Of a stretch of DNA of 64,000 bases, positions 35,517 to 44,253 are shown piece after piece. A program made the position numbers and the translations under genes. Within the stretch, counting starts at the first letter, position 1. The number at the start of each line of letters is the position of its first letter. Origin of the DNA: Sinomonas mesophila (GTDB lineage: Bacteria > Actinomycetota > Actinomycetes > Actinomycetales > Micrococcaceae); the NCBI RefSeq assembly GCF_001999765.1, contig NZ_KV908323.1, positions 4,585 through 68,584 on the forward strand. The letters run 5' to 3'. Below the pieces are notes generated by a model. That model was not told where the DNA came from, did no database searches, and was given only the letters and a program-made list of their open reading frames with translations.

Positions 35517-38252
35517 CTACATCCGACGCTTCGTCCTAGCCGTCGCCACCGCGGTCCACGGGTCCTCGGGCCAGGGGTGCTTGGGGTAGCGGCCGCGCAT
35601 CTCGGCCCGCACCTGCGCGTACGGGCCCGACCAGAATGATGCGAGGTCGCCCGTCACAGCGAGCGGCCGCCCGGCCGGCGAGAGGAGGTGGAAGATCACG
35701 GGCACCCGGCCGTCGACGAGCCGCGGCGTCTCGGCCCAGCCGAAGCACTCCTGGAGCTTGACAGCGACCACCGGCTGCGCGCCGTCGCCAGCATCGACCG
35801 CAGGGTACTCGATCCGCACGCGCGAGCCGCTCGGCACGTCGAACCGCTCGGGCGCGAGCTCGTCGAAGCGCGCGGCGTCGGGCCAGGGCAGGAGACGGCG
35901 CAGGGGCTCGGCGAGGTCGATCCCGCGCACGGATGCGCCCTCGGCCAGGGCATCCACCTCGGGGGCGAGCCACGCGTCGAGCCTGGCGAGGAGCGCGGGC
36001 TCGGACACGTCGGGCCATGGCTCACCGAGCTCGCGCCGCACGAGCGCGAGCCGGCGGCGCAGCGCGTCCGCCGTGTCGGACCAGCCGATCACGCCGAGCC
36101 CCTCCGCCGCGAGGGCGCGCACGACGGCGGCGTGCCCCTCCTCGCGCTGCGGCCGCACCGGGGTCGAGGCGAGCCGGATGGCGCCGAGGCGCCGCTCGCG
36201 GCGGGCGGCGACGCGTCCGTTCTCGAAGCGCGCCTCGACGCGGTCCGTGAGCAGGTGATCGGCGGCGCGCTCGGCGAGGTCCTGGGTGATGGGGGCGGCG
36301 GCGCGGATGACGGCGCCCGTCCCCGCCGCGTCGCGGCCCTCGGTCCGCGAGGCCTCCGCGATGGCGAGCCACTCGTGCCCGGCGAGTCCGCTCCCGGCCG
36401 GCAGGCCGGCGCGCGTGCCGGAGGCCAGGAGGTACTGCTCGCGGTCCCCGGGCACGCGCCGCGCGACGGAGCCGGGGAAGGCAAGAGCGACGACGGCCCC
36501 CACCCCCCACGCGGGGTCACCTCCCCACGATGCAGGGTCATGTCCCTGCGATGCGGGGTCACTGCCCTGAGACGTGACCCCGCGTCCTAGAGAGGTGACC
36601 CCGCGTCCTTGAGATCTGACCCCGCGTTCTGGGGTGGGGTGGGCCGCGAGGCGCTCGAGGCGGCGCACCTCCTCGGCCCAGCGCCGGGCGCCGGGATCCC
36701 TGCCGGAGCGCAGATCCGTGAGGAGCCGGCTGAGGTCCGCCCCGGGCGCCCGTGAGTCCCCCTCCACGAGCGCGACGGCCTCGGCCGCCGCCCGGGCCCC
36801 GACGAGCCCGGCCCCCTCGAGCAGCGCCCGCCCGAGCCGCGGATCGGCGGGGATCCGGGCGAGGGCGCGGCCGAGGTCCGTCGCGTGGCCGCTGTCGTCG
36901 ACGGCGCCGATCGCCGCGAGGGCTGCGACGGCGTCGTCGAGCGCGGCCCGCGGCGGCGCGTCCGGGAGCGGGAGCCCGGCACCGCCCGGGGCGCCCCAGC
37001 ACGCGAGTACGAGGGCCGCGGACGTGAGGTCCGCCGCGGCGATCTCCGGCGTCGACTGGGCCGGCGCGGCCGCGAAGGCGCGCTCGTCGTAGCAGCGCAC
37101 GACGCGGCCCGGGCCCTGGCGGGCGGCGCGGCCCGCGCGCTGCTCAGCCGAGGCCCGCGAGCACGAGACCGTGACGAGGCCGGTCATTCCCCGGCCGGCG
37201 TCGCGCCGCGGCTCGCGGGCCAGGCCCGAGTCGACCACGAGCCGGACCCCGGGGACGGTGAGCGAGGACTCGGCGAGGGCCGTGGAGACCACGATGCGCG
37301 GCGGGTCCCCCGGGCCGCGGCCGGAGACGGCGCGATCCTGCTCGGGGGTCGGGGCCTGGCCGTGCAGCTCGAGGACCTCCGCCGCCACACGCCCGCGCAG
37401 GCGCTCGGCGACCTGCCGCACTTCCCGCGCCCCCGGCAGGAAGACGAGCGCATCCACGTCCCGCCCGGCGGCGAGGGCGGCGCCGTGCTCGGCCGCCGCG
37501 GTGTCCGCGACATGATCGAGGAAGGCCCTCGCTACGCCGCGCTCGTCGAGCCGGGGCGCGCCCGCCGGGACCCACCCCACCTCGAGCTCGTGGAGCACCG
37601 AGGGCGAGTCGACGACGGGCGCCGGGGCCCCGCCGTCGTCCGCGAGCAGGGCCGCGAAGCGCGGCGCCTCCAGGGTAGCGGACATCGCTACGAGCGTGAG
37701 GTCGCCGCGCAGCTGGCGCACCTCGGCGAGCATGCCGAGGGCGAGGTCGGTCTCGAGGCCGCGCTCGTGGACCTCGTCGAGCACGACGGCGGCCGTGCCC
37801 TCGAGCGCCGGGTCAGCGAGGAGGCGGCGCAGGAGGATCCCGGGCGTGACGAACTCGACGAGGGTCGCGGGCCCAGCCTTGCGCCCGCCCCGCACCGTGA
37901 AGCCGACGCGCTCGCCCAGGGCGGAGCCGTCGAGCGCTGCGAGGCGCTTGGCCGCCGCCCGGACGGCGACGCGCCGCGGCTGGGTGACGACGACGCGCGG
38001 CGGGGCGCCGCCGTCGTGCGCGCCAACCGCGCGCCCGTCTTCAGGCCCACCCAGAAAGAGATTGGCCACGAGCGGCGGGACGAGCGTCGTCTTGCCAGTC
38101 CCGGGCGGGGCCTGGACGACGGCGGCGGGCCCGGCAGGGCTTCCGGCCTGCCGGCTCAGGGCCGCCTCGAGCTCCCCGAGCGAACCGGCGAAGGCCAGCC
38201 CGGCGCCGATGCGGGCGAGGTCGAAGGGCTCCGGAAACTGGCGGGAGGTCAC
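35517..38252 (-). CDS. hrpB: ATP-dependent helicase HrpB
   Basis: 911-residue DEAH-box helicase. Motif I APPGTGKTTLVPP (about 49), motif II LDEVHERG, motif III SATLEA and motif VI QRAGRAARQGPG are intact, followed by the HA2-like and HrpB C-terminal domains. The substrate in bacteria is uncertain, probably RNA. Residues about 539-580 are encoded by six 21-bp repeat units and form a low-complexity insert (VTSLGRG, VTSQGSD, PASQGHD) absent from the family. The start is the GTG at 38252, overlapping the previous stop (GTGA). Confidence 0.92.
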   Translation of the reverse strand: MTSRQFPEPFDLARIGAGLAFAGSLGELEAALSRQAGSPAGPAAVVQAPPGTGKTTLVPPLVANLFLGGPEDGRAVGAHDGGAPPRVVVTQPRRVAVRAAAKRLAALDGSALGERVGFTVRGGRKAGPATLVEFVTPGILLRRLLADPALEGTAAVVLDEVHERGLETDLALGMLAEVRQLRGDLTLVAMSATLEAPRFAALLADDGGAPAPVVDSPSVLHELEVGWVPAGAPRLDERGVARAFLDHVADTAAAEHGAALAAGRDVDALVFLPGAREVRQVAERLRGRVAAEVLELHGQAPTPEQDRAVSGRGPGDPPRIVVSTALAESSLTVPGVRLVVDSGLAREPRRDAGRGMTGLVTVSCSRASAEQRAGRAARQGPGRVVRCYDERAFAAAPAQSTPEIAAADLTSAALVLACWGAPGGAGLPLPDAPPRAALDDAVAALAAIGAVDDSGHATDLGRALARIPADPRLGRALLEGAGLVGARAAAEAVALVEGDSRAPGADLSRLLTDLRSGRDPGARRWAEEVRRLERLAAHPTPERGVRSQGRGVTSLGRGVTSQGSDPASQGHDPASWGGDPAWGVGAVVALAFPGSVARRVPGDREQYLLASGTRAGLPAGSGLAGHEWLAIAEASRTEGRDAAGTGAVIRAAAPITQDLAERAADHLLTDRVEARFENGRVAARRERRLGAIRLASTPVRPQREEGHAAVVRALAAEGLGVIGWSDTADALRRRLALVRRELGEPWPDVSEPALLARLDAWLAPEVDALAEGASVRGIDLAEPLRRLLPWPDAARFDELAPERFDVPSGSRVRIEYPAVDAGDGAQPVVAVKLQECFGWAETPRLVDGRVPVIFHLLSPAGRPLAVTGDLASFWSGPYAQVRAEMRGRYPKHPWPEDPWTAVATARTKRRM
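36513..36636. repeat. 21-bp repeat array inside hrpB, locus 3
   Basis: Three units in one orientation (36513-36575) meet three in the opposite one (36574-36636), forming an inverted pair of arrays. Because 21 is a multiple of three the hrpB frame is kept and about 41 extra residues are encoded. Confidence 0.88.
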
Positions 38253-39766
38253 CCGTCCATTGTGCCGAGCGTCGATACCCGAGCCACGTCGGTACGATCG
38301 GCTGTCGGCTGGACACTCCGCCCCGTGATCCGGTCGAACGCCGAGCGCAGGGTGCGCAGCGTGACCGCGTCGGGTGCGCCGTCGAACGCCCCGCCCTGCG
38401 GGTCATCCTGGCGGCTGCGCCGGATGGGATCCGAGGACGGGTTGTAGATGTCCATCACGACGCGCACGCACAGGTACCCGAGCATGCCCATGTGGGCGAT
38501 GATCGCCGCGATGTAGTACGGCGAGTCGATGTTGTTCTGCGGCGAGCCGCCACTCGTCCATTGCCCGAGGTACATCCACACAGCCGCCCAGTGCGCGGCC
38601 TCGACGGCCATCCAGAGGAGGAAGTCGCGCCAGCGCGGCCGGGCGAGCGCGAGGAGCGGGATGAGCCATACGACGAACTGCGGCGAGTAGACCTTATTGG
38701 TCAGCACGAACGCCGCGACGATGAGGAACGCAAGCTGCGCGAGCCGCGGCCGGCGGGGCGCGTGGAGGCCGACGACGGCGACGGCGGCGCAGGCGAGCGC
38801 GAACGACCCGGTGGCCATCGCGTTGATCCCCGGGGCGTCGAGCAGGATCCAGTGCAGCCGCTCGGCCATGAGGTTCCACGCGAAGTAGATCGAGGAGAAC
38901 CCGGCCGGGCGTTCGCGGGTGAACTCGAGGAAGTACGCCCAGCCCGCGGGATTCATGAGCATGATCGGCACGTTGACCGCGAGCCACGAGCCCGCGGCGC
39001 CGGCGAGCGTGAGCAGGAGGGGTCGATACCTGCCGGTGCGGACGGCGAGGACCAGGACGGCGCCGAACACGACGATCGGGTACAGCTTGGTCGCCGTGCC
39101 GAGGCCGATGAACACGCCGGCCCACACGGGCCGGTTCCGCGCGAAGGCGAGCATGCCGAGGGCCAGGAGCGCCACGGCCCACATGTCCCAGTTGATGAAG
39201 CCCGAGAGGATCGCGCCGGGCGCGATGGCGAGCATCGCGGCGTCCCACGGGCGGCGGCGGTTCGAGCGCGCCGTCGCCACCACGGCGACGAGCCACATGA
39301 TCGCGACGAGCACGGCGTTGATGTCGAAGTACGCCGTCGCCCGGGCCTGGCTGACGCCGCTGCCCGGCACGAGGAGGGCGGTCGCCCCGGCGATGAGCCC
39401 CATGACCACGGGGTACTCGAAGAGGGCGTCCTGGGTGAAGAACGGCAGCACGCCCTCGGCGAGGCCGCGCTCCCCGAAGAGCGTGGGCAGGTCGGAGTAG
39501 CACGTCGCGTAGAAGTGCTGCGGAGTGGTCCACCCGTTGACGCGGCAATAGCCCTTGAGGACGACGCCGAGCACGGCCGCGAGCGTCGTCAGGACGATGA
39601 GCACGCGCTCGGGGGTCCAGAGACCACTGCCCACGACCCCCGGGGCGGCGTGGTCCCCGAGCGGGCCGCCGACGGACTCCGAGAGGGTGCGCAGGAGGGG
39701 ATCGTTGCGGGTCGGCGAGATCACTGCGTGGTGCTGGGGGGCCCTGCCGTCCTGCGTCGACTCCAT
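38249..39766 (-). CDS. GT87/DUF2029 family polyprenol-phosphate glycosyltransferase-like protein
   Basis: 505 residues with about 11-12 membrane helices and the conserved loops of GT-C enzymes: FTQDALFEYPVVMG, NWDMWAVALL and TKLYPI. Relatives move mannose or other sugars from polyprenol carriers to cell-envelope glycolipids or proteins on the outer face. TAAGCT lies 7 bp before the ATG at 39766 (leaderless type). The stop overlaps the hrpB start, so the two are in one transcript. Confidence 0.82.
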   Translation of the reverse strand: MESTQDGRAPQHHAVISPTRNDPLLRTLSESVGGPLGDHAAPGVVGSGLWTPERVLIVLTTLAAVLGVVLKGYCRVNGWTTPQHFYATCYSDLPTLFGERGLAEGVLPFFTQDALFEYPVVMGLIAGATALLVPGSGVSQARATAYFDINAVLVAIMWLVAVVATARSNRRRPWDAAMLAIAPGAILSGFINWDMWAVALLALGMLAFARNRPVWAGVFIGLGTATKLYPIVVFGAVLVLAVRTGRYRPLLLTLAGAAGSWLAVNVPIMLMNPAGWAYFLEFTRERPAGFSSIYFAWNLMAERLHWILLDAPGINAMATGSFALACAAVAVVGLHAPRRPRLAQLAFLIVAAFVLTNKVYSPQFVVWLIPLLALARPRWRDFLLWMAVEAAHWAAVWMYLGQWTSGGSPQNNIDSPYYIAAIIAHMGMLGYLCVRVVMDIYNPSSDPIRRSRQDDPQGGAFDGAPDAVTLRTLRSAFDRITGRSVQPTADRTDVARVSTLGTMDG

Positions 39767-39847
39767 GGCCCCGAGCTTACCGGCGCCCCGGAGATGGGCA
39801 CGGCCCCGGCGGGAAGCCGGGGCCCTGCTCGCCATCGCACGGGAACG

Positions 39848-40696
39848 TCAGACCGGGACGTGGAACGTCCTGAGCCAGTCCTGGACCACCGGGATGTCCA
39901 CGCGCTGGTAGCCGTCGAGGTAACGGCAGGTGGAGGTGTAGCCGAAGCTCGTCACGCCCACGATCCTGTCCCCGAGGTAGAGCGGCCCGCCGGAGTCGCC
40001 GAAGCACGTCCCGCCGGTGCCGAACGTGTCGTTCTCGTTGCCGTTGGTCTGCAGGATCTGCGGGGTGAGCTTCTGCCCCGGCATGTCGACGTAGCGGCGC
40101 ATGAGCGGGTAGGTCATGGGCTGCGGGTTCTGCGGGCCCTCCTCGGCCTTGCGCACCTCGGTGCCGTAGCCGACGGCGCGGAAGATCGTGCTGCGCAGCT
40201 CGCTCGTCGGGATCGCGCCGAGCGTCCCCGCGGGCGCGACCTGCCCGGGTGGGAGCGAGACGGCCTTCTCGAGCACGACGACGCCGACGTCGTTCCAGTT
40301 CTCCATGTCCGTGAAGCCCGAGTACTGCGGGTGCGTGTGTGCCGTGCCGTAGGAGTAGCCCTTCAGGTCCCGGGCCGTGAACCCGACCGAGGAGTCGGAG
40401 GCGGCCGGGAGGCCAGAGGGCGGCTCCTCGGCGATGACCGACTCGAACGTGACCATGGTCTTGCCCACGGTGCCGTCCGTGCAGTGCGCGGCCGTGAGGA
40501 GCACGGTCGGCGTCACGAGCGTCGCGGAGCAGCGGAACCTGCCCCCAGACGCGTCATAGAACAGGATGAGCCCCACGTTCGGGTGCAGGTCGCCGTCCGG
40601 CGTCCCCCCTGTGCTGGCGGCGGCGGGACCCGCCGAGACGGCGAGCCCGAGCGCCGTTGCCAGGGCCGCGAAGGCAGCGACGATCTTCGTGCGCAT
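39848..40696 (-). CDS. secreted trypsin-like serine protease (S1 family)
   Basis: 282 residues. A Sec signal (KIVAAFAALATALGLAVSAGPAAAS) is followed by a chymotrypsin fold with the catalytic triad His in LTAAHC, Asp in WNDVGVVVL and Ser in CFGDSGGPL. It is exported; the physiological substrate is unknown. AGAGGAA lies 11 bp before the ATG at 40696. A 40-bp perfect hairpin precedes it. Confidence 0.9.
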   Translation of the reverse strand: MRTKIVAAFAALATALGLAVSAGPAAASTGGTPDGDLHPNVGLILFYDASGGRFRCSATLVTPTVLLTAAHCTDGTVGKTMVTFESVIAEEPPSGLPAASDSSVGFTARDLKGYSYGTAHTHPQYSGFTDMENWNDVGVVVLEKAVSLPPGQVAPAGTLGAIPTSELRSTIFRAVGYGTEVRKAEEGPQNPQPMTYPLMRRYVDMPGQKLTPQILQTNGNENDTFGTGGTCFGDSGGPLYLGDRIVGVTSFGYTSTCRYLDGYQRVDIPVVQDWLRTFHVPV

Positions 40697-40710
40697 GACT
40701 GAGTTCCTCT

Positions 40711-40750
40711 CCCCCGAGTGTGTGAAGGACATTCTTCACACACTCGGGGG
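40711..40750 (-). terminator. perfect hairpin upstream of the protease gene
   Basis: The 17-bp arms CCCCCGAGTGTGTGAAG and CTTCACACACTCGGGGG surround a 6-nt loop. It starts 14 bp before the protease start codon and 35 bp after the end of the 61-codon gene, so it may end that transcript or gate the protease mRNA. Confidence 0.6.
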
Positions 40751-40785
40751 CGCTGACCAGACTTCGCGCAGCCGATGTGCCGGGG

Positions 40786-40971
40786 CTACGCGAGCGGCAG
40801 GCGCTGCACCCGGCGGTAGACGGTGTCGCGGTGCTGCGCGATCCGCTCGTCGTCCGGCTGGGGCAGGCGTGAGAGGCAGCGGCGTACGACGGCGATGACG
40901 CGCCGCACGCCTGCGGCCGCCGCTCCCGCGCGGGTCGGGGCGGCGGAGACGGGATGCTGAGTGGAAGGCAC
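40786..40971 (-). CDS. small basic hypothetical protein
   Basis: 61 residues. AGGAG followed after 6 bp by the GTG at 40971 is a near-ideal start, and the C-terminus (DDERIAQHRDTVYRRVQRLPLA) is a charged helix. I do not recognise a family. An inverted repeat GCTGAATTC-N9-GAATTCAGC (41005-41031) sits 34 bp upstream. It may be co-transcribed with the 26-codon ORF at 41298-41378. Confidence 0.5.
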   Translation of the reverse strand: MPSTQHPVSAAPTRAGAAAAGVRRVIAVVRRCLSRLPQPDDERIAQHRDTVYRRVQRLPLA

Positions 40972-41004
40972 GGAAGGCTCCTGGGGGTGGCCGACAGCGG
41001 GCAT

Positions 41005-41031
41005 GCTGAATTCAGACAGGCAGAATTCAGC
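41005..41031. promoter_or_regulatory. operator-like inverted repeat
   Basis: GCTGAATTC, a 9-bp spacer and GAATTCAGC form a perfect inverted repeat in an unusually A/T-rich gap 34 bp before the 61-codon gene. It could bind a dimeric repressor or fold in RNA. Confidence 0.45.
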
Positions 41032-41297
41032 GGAAATGTGTGCAGAAATCAGGACGGCATTCGCATCCTCGACAAAAGAACACCTGCGGAAATACCGGAA
41101 GGGTCAGAATCCGTCGCAGCACGGCACGTGAAAGCGGCCGCGAATTCGACCCCGCCGGGACTGGTCGTCGGGGAAGATCGCGGTTCCCTGTTTAGCGGCA
41201 ACGCCTTTCCCCGGCGGCGCAGGGCGCCCACGGGAGTGCCCGGAATCATCCAGGCGGGCGTGGTGAAGGGAAGCGCGCGGCGGCTAGCCGAGGCGCC

Positions 41298-41378
41298 TTA
41301 TGCGCCGAGAATGCCAGCAGCCAGCTCGCGACGGTCAGTGCCGATCCGACCACGGGTGATGTACGCGGTGATCATCAT
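41298..41378 (-). CDS. 26-residue small ORF with strong ribosome-binding site
   Basis: Two ATGs in tandem follow AAAAGGAGG at 8-bp spacing, the best ribosome site in this part of the window. The peptide starts MMITAYITRGRIG and ends RRELAAGILGA, then TAA; it is basic with a short hydrophobic C-terminus. TTGACG- and TTGCGC-like -35 candidates lie 60-90 bp upstream. The 326 bp from its stop to the 61-codon gene (40972-41297) hold nothing else clear. It may be a leader peptide or a functional microprotein. Confidence 0.5.
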   Translation of the reverse strand: MMITAYITRGRIGTDRRELAAGILGA

Positions 41379-41504
41379 CGTCCCAGCCTCCTTTTGCTGC
41401 TAGCTTTTCGCCCCCGAGCGGAGGCGCACGTCAAAGCTAATGCACATTTCGGATAATGCGCAAGCGCAGGCGAGGAAATTCCATATCCCGCATGTCGGCG
41501 CAGC

Positions 41505-42104
41505 TCAGAGTCCCCAGGCCTCGATGGCCGGCGTCTTCTTGTCCCATCCGAGCCGGCAGGCCTTGGCCGTGCCGAGGATGAAGTGCCGGCCCTCCACGGG
41601 GTCGAGGTCGAGCCAGCGTGCGGCGAGGATACGGCAGAAGTGCCCGTGCGCCACGACGAGGGCGTTCGCGACCCCCGAGGCCCGCACGCGCTCGACGATC
41701 CGGTCCGCGCGCTCCCCGACCGCAGCAATCGCCTCGCCGTTCGGGACGCCGTGGGTCCAGATGAGGTAGCCCGGGTTCTTGAGCCGGATGTCGGCGGACT
41801 TGATGCCCTCGTAGTCGCCGTAGTCCCATTCGACGGCGTTCGGCTCGACCTCGGCGTCGGGGAACCCGACGAGCTCAGCCGTGCGCCGGGCCCGCTGCAG
41901 CGGCGAGGTCAGCACGAGACCGAAGTCGACGCCGTCGAGCGTCGCCCGCGCGGCACGCGCCTGGTCCTCGCCGGCAGGGGTGAGCGTGAGGTCCGTGAGG
42001 CCCGTGTACTGGCCGCTGCGAGACCACTCGGTCTCGCCGTGGCGCAGGAGCCAGAGGCGCGTGAACCCGTAGTCCTCGGCGCCCGGAAGCCCCATGCCGC
42101 TCAT
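41505..42104 (-). CDS. histidine phosphatase family protein
   Basis: 199 residues with the branch signature LLRHGETEW near the N-terminus, the second catalytic histidine in VVAHGHFCR, and the flanking DLTLTPAGEDQARA and TSPLQRARRTAEL segments of phosphoglycerate-mutase-like phosphatases. The substrate is not assigned. The ATG at 42104 overlaps the cca stop (ATGA), so it is coupled to cca. Confidence 0.9.
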   Translation of the reverse strand: MSGMGLPGAEDYGFTRLWLLRHGETEWSRSGQYTGLTDLTLTPAGEDQARAARATLDGVDFGLVLTSPLQRARRTAELVGFPDAEVEPNAVEWDYGDYEGIKSADIRLKNPGYLIWTHGVPNGEAIAAVGERADRIVERVRASGVANALVVAHGHFCRILAARWLDLDPVEGRHFILGTAKACRLGWDKKTPAIEAWGL

Positions 42105-43597
42105 TCGCTGTCCCCGTCCTTGGTGTTCTTCACGTTCTCCTGCTGGCCCGCAGCGTCTGGCTGCTCCGCCCACCAGGCGAGCAGCCGGCGTCGTGCCTCC
42201 TCCTCGCCGAGCGGGCCGTGCTCCATGCGCTCCTCGAGCAGGAAGCGGTAGGCGCGGCCCACGACGGGGCCGGGCCGGATCCCGAGAAGGGCCATGATCT
42301 GCTCGCCGTCGAGGTCCGGGCGGATCGCCGCGAGCTCCTCCCGCTCGGCGAGCTCGGCGATGCGCTGCTCGAGGTCGTCGTAGGCGAAGGCGAGGCGCTC
42401 GGCCTTGCGTTGGTTGCGGGTCGTGACGTCGGAGCGCGTGAGCCGGTGGAGGCGCTCGAGCAGCGGCCCGGCGTCGGTCACGTAGCGGCGCACGGCGGAG
42501 TCGGTCCACCCGGCCTCGCCGTAGCCGTAGAAGCGCATGTGGAGCTCGACGAGCCGCGCGACGGCGGCGATCGAGTCGTTGTCGAAGCGCAGCGCCTTCA
42601 TGCGCTTCTTCACGAGCTTGGCCCCCACGACGTCGTGGTGCCGGAAGCTCACCGCGCCGCCCGGTTCGAAGCGGCGCGTCGCCGGCTTCCCGACGTCGTG
42701 CATGAGCGCGGCGAACCGCAGCACGAAGTCCGGGCCGGGCACGGGGCCGTCGGCGTCCGTCTCGAGGGACACGGCCTGCTCGAGGACCGTGAGCGAGTGG
42801 TGGTAGACGTCCTTGTGGCGGTGGTGCTCGTCGGCCTCGAGCCGGAGCGCGGGGACCTCGGGCAGGACGCGCTCGGCGAGCCCCGTCTCGACGAGGAGGT
42901 CGATGCCGGCCCGCGGCGCCGCACCGTTGATGAGCTTGACGAGCTCGTCGCGCACCCGCTCGGCCGAGATGATCTCGATTCGCCCAGCCATCGCCGTCAT
43001 CGCCGACCTGACCTCGGGGGCGACGTCGACGCCGAGCTGGGAGGCGAAGCGCGCCGCGCGCATCATGCGCAGCGGGTCGTCGGAGAAGGAGAGCTCGGGC
43101 GCACCTGGCGTGCGGAGGATTCCGGCGTGGAGATCGCGGACTCCGCCGAAGGGGTCGACGAGCTCGAGCGAGGGCAGGCGCAGCGCCATGGCGTTCATGC
43201 TGAAGTCGCGACGCTCGAGGTCGTCCACGAGGTTCCGGCCGAAGGCGACGACGGGCTTGCGCGAGTCTGGGTCGTACGCCTCGGCCCGGTACGTGGTCAC
43301 CTCGATCTGGTGCCGGCCCCGGCGCAGGCCGATGGTGCCGAACTCGCGGCCGATGTCCCAGTGCGCGTCGGCCCAGCCGCGGACCACCGAGACCGTCTGG
43401 TCCGGCGTAGCGTCGGTCGTGAAGTCCAGGTCCGGGGAGATGCGGCCGAGGAAGAGGTCCCGCACGGGCCCGCCCACGAGGGAGAGCTCGAATCCGGCGT
43501 CCGCGAAGCGCGCCCCGAGCTCGAGTACCACCGGGTCGACCTCGAGCTGCACCGCTGCCTGCTGGGTCCCCTGGGGTGCCGTCTCATCTGCTGCCAT
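42101..43597 (-). CDS. cca: CCA tRNA nucleotidyltransferase
   Basis: 498 residues. The polymerase-beta-like head has SLVGGPVRDLFLGR and DLDFTTDATP (catalytic Asp pair); RRDFSMNAMAL and the RMMRAARF helix are the nucleotide-binding motifs. A C-terminal HD domain (HHSLTVLEQAV, LMHDVGKP) follows. It adds or repairs the 3' CCA of tRNA. The frame is open to 43696, but the ATG at 43597 has AAGGA close by and starts the conserved protein. Confidence 0.94.
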   Translation of the reverse strand: MAADETAPQGTQQAAVQLEVDPVVLELGARFADAGFELSLVGGPVRDLFLGRISPDLDFTTDATPDQTVSVVRGWADAHWDIGREFGTIGLRRGRHQIEVTTYRAEAYDPDSRKPVVAFGRNLVDDLERRDFSMNAMALRLPSLELVDPFGGVRDLHAGILRTPGAPELSFSDDPLRMMRAARFASQLGVDVAPEVRSAMTAMAGRIEIISAERVRDELVKLINGAAPRAGIDLLVETGLAERVLPEVPALRLEADEHHRHKDVYHHSLTVLEQAVSLETDADGPVPGPDFVLRFAALMHDVGKPATRRFEPGGAVSFRHHDVVGAKLVKKRMKALRFDNDSIAAVARLVELHMRFYGYGEAGWTDSAVRRYVTDAGPLLERLHRLTRSDVTTRNQRKAERLAFAYDDLEQRIAELAEREELAAIRPDLDGEQIMALLGIRPGPVVGRAYRFLLEERMEHGPLGEEEARRRLLAWWAEQPDAAGQQENVKNTKDGDSE

Positions 43598-43688
43598 AGT
43601 CCTTAAATCTTTGCAGATCCCGGCGCGCCCGCCCTCCACAGTCCCGGCGTCGGCCCTCAGGACGGAAGCGTTGGCTAGAGTGGAGTGC

Positions 43689-44243
43689 ATGGTCATCCCG
43701 TTGCCGAGCGATCCTCAGAAGAGGAGGAGTGCGCCCCTGCCCTCGGCGATCGGGCCGCACATCGCGCCGGTCGGGCACGGCTACCCCTCCTCCCTCCCGA
43801 CGGTCGAGGAGGTCTCGGCCGGCGGCGTCGTCGTCGACACCTCGGACCCGAACCTGCCCGTTGCGATCATCGCGCGCCTCAACCGCGGCGGCCGCCTCGA
43901 GTGGTGCCTGCCCAAGGGCCACCCCGAGGGCCGCGAGTCGAACGAGCACGCCGCGATCCGCGAGATCAGCGAGGAGACGGGGATCCACGGCGAGATCCTC
44001 GCCCCGCTCGGGAGCATCGACTACTGGTTCACGGTCACGGGGCACCGCGTCCACAAGACGGTGCACCACTACCTTCTCCGCGCGGTCGCCGGCGAGCTCA
44101 CGATCGAGAACGACCCGGACCACGAGGCCGTCGACGTCGCGTGGATCCCCATCTCCGAGCTCACACGGCGGCTGTCCTTCCCGAACGAGCGCCGGATCGC
44201 GGACCTGGCCCGCGAGGTCCTTCCGGAGCACCTGCTCTCGTGA
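43689..44243 (+). CDS. NUDIX hydrolase
   Basis: 184 residues with a perfect Nudix box (G-x5-E-x7-REIxEETGI) starting at GHPEGRE. It hydrolyses a nucleoside diphosphate linked to some other group; the divergent cca and following murJ do not settle which. TAGAGT (43676-43681) lies 7 bp before the ATG, so a leaderless transcript that continues into murJ (10-bp gap) is likely. Confidence 0.92.
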   Translation: MVIPLPSDPQKRRSAPLPSAIGPHIAPVGHGYPSSLPTVEEVSAGGVVVDTSDPNLPVAIIARLNRGGRLEWCLPKGHPEGRESNEHAAIREISEETGIHGEILAPLGSIDYWFTVTGHRVHKTVHHYLLRAVAGELTIENDPDHEAVDVAWIPISELTRRLSFPNERRIADLAREVLPEHLLS

Positions 44244-44253
44244 GGCGCTGACC

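Noticed and set aside
40954-41403. 149-codon plus-strand ORF and a 66-codon minus ORF (41049-41249) near the small genes
   Set aside because: No ribosome site, low-complexity composition; both run over the leader of the better supported small ORFs.
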